64,000 nt of DNA, taken from contig JBCAMK010000001.1 of the NCBI GenBank assembly GCA_038503065.1, positions 1 to 64,000 of the forward strand, written 5' to 3'. The DNA is from Paragyromitra xinjiangensis. Lineage: Eukaryota > Ascomycota > Pezizomycetes > Pezizales > Discinaceae. Below the pieces are notes generated by a model. The model was given only the letters and a program-made list of their open reading frames with translations, did not search any database and was not told the origin of the DNA. Numbering within the stretch: position 1 is the first letter of the stretch; each line of letters starts with the position of its first letter. Positions 60,201-64,000 of the stretch are shown here, in pieces. The position numbers were made by a program, and so were the translations under genes.

Positions 60201-61028
60201 ATGGGTGCCAATCAGAGCGCAAGCAGAACAATTCCACTACGTCCTCGTACACCCTTACAATTTGGTTCAGCTTCTACTCCCCTTCCAGTTAACTCAGGCG
60301 AATTCGTCAGCAGCTCCAAGCTGTATGCGCCTGCAGATCGGTCAACCGATGACTCCATATTCTCGTTGCTTTCCCAGGAAAGCTACTTCGGGGGTTATGC
60401 CCCAACACCCTCCATGACACTCTCCGAAGACATTTTATATTCTCGAACACGGTCGATTTCGTCGCTATCTTCCACATCCAACAGCTCTGCACCCCATCGA
60501 TTCATCTGCCCGAAACAAAGTTGCCCATACTCGATCATAGGCTACTTAACGTCAGAAGAACTCGAAGAGCATATTTTTTCTGCGAACCACTTCCACCCTA
60601 GCTCTGGCATGGATCTAGAGCTGGGCGATTATGACTGGCTTCCTCCTCAAGAGGCAATGGAGATGTATCCACAACATCCTCTTGCACTCCAGAGACAGCA
60701 AATATTCGAGCAACAGCAAAACCAGAAACAGGTCCGGCAATCCCAGCAGTGCAATTGCCACCACTGCCTTCACCAGAGCGTTTCAGGTAGCTCCATAAAG
60801 TACGAACCGCTGCAACCGTCGATGCAGATTCAGATGCCTCCTCCACCCACGATTATCGGCTACCACGATGCTGGATTTGAGTTAGTTTCGTGGCGGCAAC
60901 CCGAATCACCCTATGATCCTACATCCAGCCCTCAGATGAACCAAGCTGAATATTCATCGCTGGTACAATCCGGGATGTATATGGATTTTAGCCAGGTTGG
61001 CGCTGCAGGACGGTCCTCATTTATGTAA
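60201..61028 (+). CDS. orphan protein with MGxxxS start and zinc-finger-like motif
   Basis: Single exon, 275 aa. The ATG at 60201 has strong context (CAAAATGGG) and gives MGANQSASR, a myristoylation-type start; an upstream in-frame ATG at 60135 would add 22 residues and lose this. Residues ~100-130 read FICPKQSCPYSIIG then EEHIFSANHFH: Cys103, Cys108, His124, His130, like a C2H2 finger with long spacing. A second Cys/His cluster (QCNCHHCLHQ) lies near residue 180, after a Gln-rich run. The remainder is Ser/Pro/Gln-rich and probably disordered. I do not recognise the family; a regulatory role is only a guess. Confidence 0.65.
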   Translation: MGANQSASRTIPLRPRTPLQFGSASTPLPVNSGEFVSSSKLYAPADRSTDDSIFSLLSQESYFGGYAPTPSMTLSEDILYSRTRSISSLSSTSNSSAPHRFICPKQSCPYSIIGYLTSEELEEHIFSANHFHPSSGMDLELGDYDWLPPQEAMEMYPQHPLALQRQQIFEQQQNQKQVRQSQQCNCHHCLHQSVSGSSIKYEPLQPSMQIQMPPPPTIIGYHDAGFELVSWRQPESPYDPTSSPQMNQAEYSSLVQSGMYMDFSQVGAAGRSSFM

Positions 61029-61967
61029 ACCTTTTCAAAAGTTATTCGTATTCTGGGGTTCCCAGCTGGAAATTAATTTTTTTCTTCTTTTGGGGGGGGT
61101 GTACAGTAGATATGACTCTTTTTTTCATTTAAGCTATGGATTTCAGGTTCGGTGGTGCATTTGGTGGGGTGTTTGGAGTATTGATTACTCCTTTTTTTAT
61201 TATCCGTGCTATCTCCCGCTTTCTACCCATTAAGGGTGTATGTCATACCATAAGTATTTCTCTAGAAGGAGGAACATGTTGTCAGTCTTCGATACAATGG
61301 ACGGCGTTTGTAAGTAGTCCCCACGTTGGAGGTTATCGTCTCAGCTCAAAAAAACTTGAACTTTCAAGAGCCATTTATCTCTGCTTTGAACAACGCTGCA
61401 ATACTCGTTACACAAAGATTCTATGATTTCATCACGAACTAACTATGAGAAAATGAACAGGACCGGATAATACATGTGAATTCTAAACTAGGAGCTAGGT
61501 ATTTCAAGCTTGAGTCTGCTTTTCTTCCACAAGTGCGCCTAGCACACCCACCGTTTAAACCACCGCACATCCCCCAAAATCACCAAGGGACGCCCATCTA
61601 TTTACATATGAGCGACTTGTGTGCAGTAAAGTTTGCAGCAATCTTTCTGTGACACTATCCAACCTCCCTCGCATTCTTGGCATTAATATAATACAAAGCG
61701 GGGACGTGGCCAAAGGGGGGCGGAAGACACATTTGGCCAGCCAAGGCTCGGCTCCTGTGTTCAGGGCAAAGTCTCAGCCATCTGAGCAAAAGCAGGACAC
61801 AAATGTCCCTAGCGATGTCATGTACTCAAGTTACTCGAATCGAAAATTATCCTTGCAATATCAGGCTGGAAAATCACCTGTCTTGGCTACCCCTGATACT
61901 GTTCGTGTAACCGGGGATTGAGCAATGACTCGCATCTTGGGCTCGAGCCCTCAAATCTCTTAACAGC
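61029..61967. other. intergenic
   Basis: 3' flank of the zinc-finger-like gene and sequence up to the foldback element. T-rich near 61080-61130. No supported gene. Confidence 0.4.
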
Positions 61968-62984
61968 TAACGTATTTTACCGTGAAACCGCCCATGACCG
62001 GGATTCCGCTCACCTACGGCAACGAACAAAAAATGCCATATCTCAACAATGAGTGGATTAATTACTACGAAATTTCGGGGGTGTCTTTAGATATGTTAAA
62101 TAAATTATATTCCAGATCTAAAAAACTTGTTAGCGCATTTGGGGCTATCTAGAGGGGGGGAGGTACCTACAATAATATTTACCTACCAGGCCACAACCCA
62201 ACCCCATCAGCAACCTGATAAACACTAGTAGGCTTTAGAACCCTAGAGGTATGTCTAAAGTAGATATCTAGTGACTATCGGGCTTTAGGGCCTACTAGTT
62301 GTTGTACTATCTAATTTCTTGTAAATCTCCGGTTTTCCATACAAATTGGCTGTTTTTTGGACATATACACAGCGGCTACCAACCATAAATATAATTATAT
62401 AAATCATATATCTTTATGTGGATATTAAAGAGTATCTGTCCTATAGCTCTTATTGTGCTAAGAGTGATAACAGTTGACATATGGTGATGCAGATAGATGG
62501 CTTAAAGATATATTATTAACTGGGATTAACCCTACTATTAGTCATCAAAACCCATCGCAAATACAGTTAAAAATAAGTTATTGATCGATTTTAAGGTAAG
62601 GGTTCCAGAAAGAATCTTATAACACAACAACCAGTAAGCTCTAAAGCCCAATACTTACTAGGTATATACTTTAGACATATCTCTAGGGTTCTATAGTCTA
62701 CTAGTATCTATCAGATTGCTGATGGGGTTGAGTTGTGGCCAGGTAGGTAGATGTCTTCATGCATACTTATAGGTGGCTTTTTGCACCTTAAAAGACTCCC
62801 CTACTGCCAAAACACTATTTTGCAGCTAGAATTTAATTTATTTGATCTATGCAGAGACACCCCCAAAATATCACAGAAATTCGTTCACTCGCTGTTGAGA
62901 TATTCCATTTTTTGCTTGCTGCGCGCTGGTTGCCAGGCGTGAGCGGAATCCCGGTCATGGGCGGTTTCACGGTAAAGTACGTTA
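61968..62984. mobile_element. foldback transposable element, TA-flanked
   Basis: Two long inverted arms (about 61968-62335 and 62603-62984) meet around a ~270-bp AT-rich loop. The outer 43 bp are nearly perfect: ACGTATTTTACCGTGAAA on the left matches the right arm with one mismatch, and CCGCCCATGACCGGGATTCC is identical. Inner arms share CTACCNGGCCACAACYCAAC and AACCCTAGAGRTATGTCTAA with more changes. Both ends abut TA, fitting a TA target duplication. No transposase frame is present, so it is non-autonomous; Tc1/mariner (Fot1/pogo-like) affinity is inferred. Confidence 0.88.
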
Positions 62985-64000
62985 AGCCAGCAGTAAGCGA
63001 GACCCCGCAACTTCATTTCTCCGGGGTCGGTGTTACTGCTTATTCCGAACGCCGACATCATCAGCGATATCGCGAGCTGGGAAACAACTTTACGAGTTTT
63101 GGACTCTTTACTCCTAAACCCAAAGCCCAATTCTCCATGGGATGGCTCGGCGGCAGCTATTTCGGGGACACATTACGTACCGAGATTTCACTAATATAAA
63201 ATGTCCAGATTTGGGTATTTTCAATAGAACTACAAGATCACATGCGAATTAAGCATTTGCCTAGGCTAGGCTACTTCTATAGAAGCACAGCAGGCATATC
63301 CAAATGTGCATACCCGAGGAATTCAATCGACAGATCTCTCATCTTCTAATTCAATCGATGTGATGTCTCTAGAACTCCGAGATGGTTGGTGATGATCGCC
63401 AGGCGCTAGGCAGCAAGACGCAGAGAAACAAGCTGTCAGACACGTGTGACAGGGAAGCAGACAGCCTGCAGAGACGCCTAACTAGCGAGGGAATTATCTC
63501 CCAGCTATATCACATTTTGATATAAGCAGAACATCGCCATTTTCTATGTCGTATATTAAAACGTCGGCGATTTATCGATCTCTCAGGCCAAAATGTTCCA
63601 GAAAAACACGCAATGAGATCATCTATGCACGCCGGACATAAAGTAATTGCTTACGCGTATCCTTTGAATGAGTAGTAGAACCTTCAGAAAGCGTCAAGAA
63701 AAGGGCTAGGAGTGATAAAGAGCTTATAGGGCTATCAAAAACATCATCTATCACTTTCTAGATCCTAATGACTTTAGCGGTGATGTTGTGACTTTCTCGC
63801 AAGGCCTAGGCCTAGACAATGTAGGCATAAACAATTGGACTGCATGGAAAATCACTCGACTTTTAGAGCCCTTGCATCTGCCGACATGAACCCAGTCCTG
63901 ACATAAAACCATGATAACCAAAAGACCCATAACGATTGGGAGACTTTTGATGCTTACAAACAGGTCCTTTCATATGCCTAAGGCTATCCGAAGTCGCCGA
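62985..64000. other. gene-free end of window
   Basis: No confident gene. One short plus-strand block (63719-63886) reads like protein and is listed separately. Confidence 0.4.
63719..63886 (+). other. short protein-like block
   Basis: 56 codons open between TAA (63716) and TGA (63887). Reads RAYRAIKNIIYHFLDPNDF then SGDVVTFSQGLGLDNVG and WTAWKITRLLEPLHLP. Could be an exon or remnant of a gene extending past the window edge. No family recognised. Confidence 0.25.

Noticed and set aside
62849..63199. Plus-strand frame of 116 codons
   Set aside because: Most of it lies in the right arm of the foldback element and reads its terminal repeat.
1..64000. CRISPR arrays, bacterial operons, prophage or rRNA genes
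   Set aside because: None seen; introns and gene families show a eukaryotic, fungal nuclear sequence.

Overview
The window comes from a filamentous ascomycete (Pezizomycotina). Genes carry many short GT..AG introns (about 40-110 nt), gene density is low, and the protein families are typical of moulds: WSC-domain and PQQ-like propeller protein, HsbA, Fig1, a fused BioD-BioA, a fungal S41 peptidase, and a cysteine-rich metallothionein. A leotiomycete is my best guess, but that is inference. Most exon joins below were checked only by reading frame: each multi-exon model given with join coordinates stays open across all its junctions.

Bases 1-1500 look subtelomeric. A short 7-nt telomere-like repeat is followed by a strictly phased 43-bp satellite (CGTACG core) and an 80-bp direct duplication. 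Next comes a head-to-head biotin pair: a fused dethiobiotin synthetase/DAPA aminotransferase (minus) and KAPA synthase (plus), sharing a promoter with a long G-run tract.

7.0-20.4 kb holds a collagen-like glycine-rich protein, a secreted S41 peptidase, a decayed metallopeptidase-like locus, a ComA/HSA32-family protein in nine exons, and a transglutaminase-like proline-rich protein. 20.4-28.9 kb is sparse: a metallothionein, a HAD-family phosphatase and two tRNA-Ile(AAT) genes. 28.9-37.3 kb carries a Fig1-family membrane protein, a large AAA+ ATPase and a short-chain dehydrogenase.

41.2-51.5 kb is a cell-surface block: a 22-exon secreted propeller protein with six WSC domains, an unrecognised 341-aa protein, and an HsbA-like secreted protein. 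51.5-64 kb is gene-poor: two orphan proteins that both begin with a myristoylation-type MGxxxS, a third tRNA-Ile(AAT), a 28-bp-arm hairpin and a 1.0-kb foldback transposable element.

No coherent new multi-gene system is evident. The points most worth checking are the phased satellite, the foldback element, the 8-nt microexon and 436-nt intron/insertion in the WSC gene, the three tRNAs whose only variable part is the intron, and the biotin pair close to a chromosome end.
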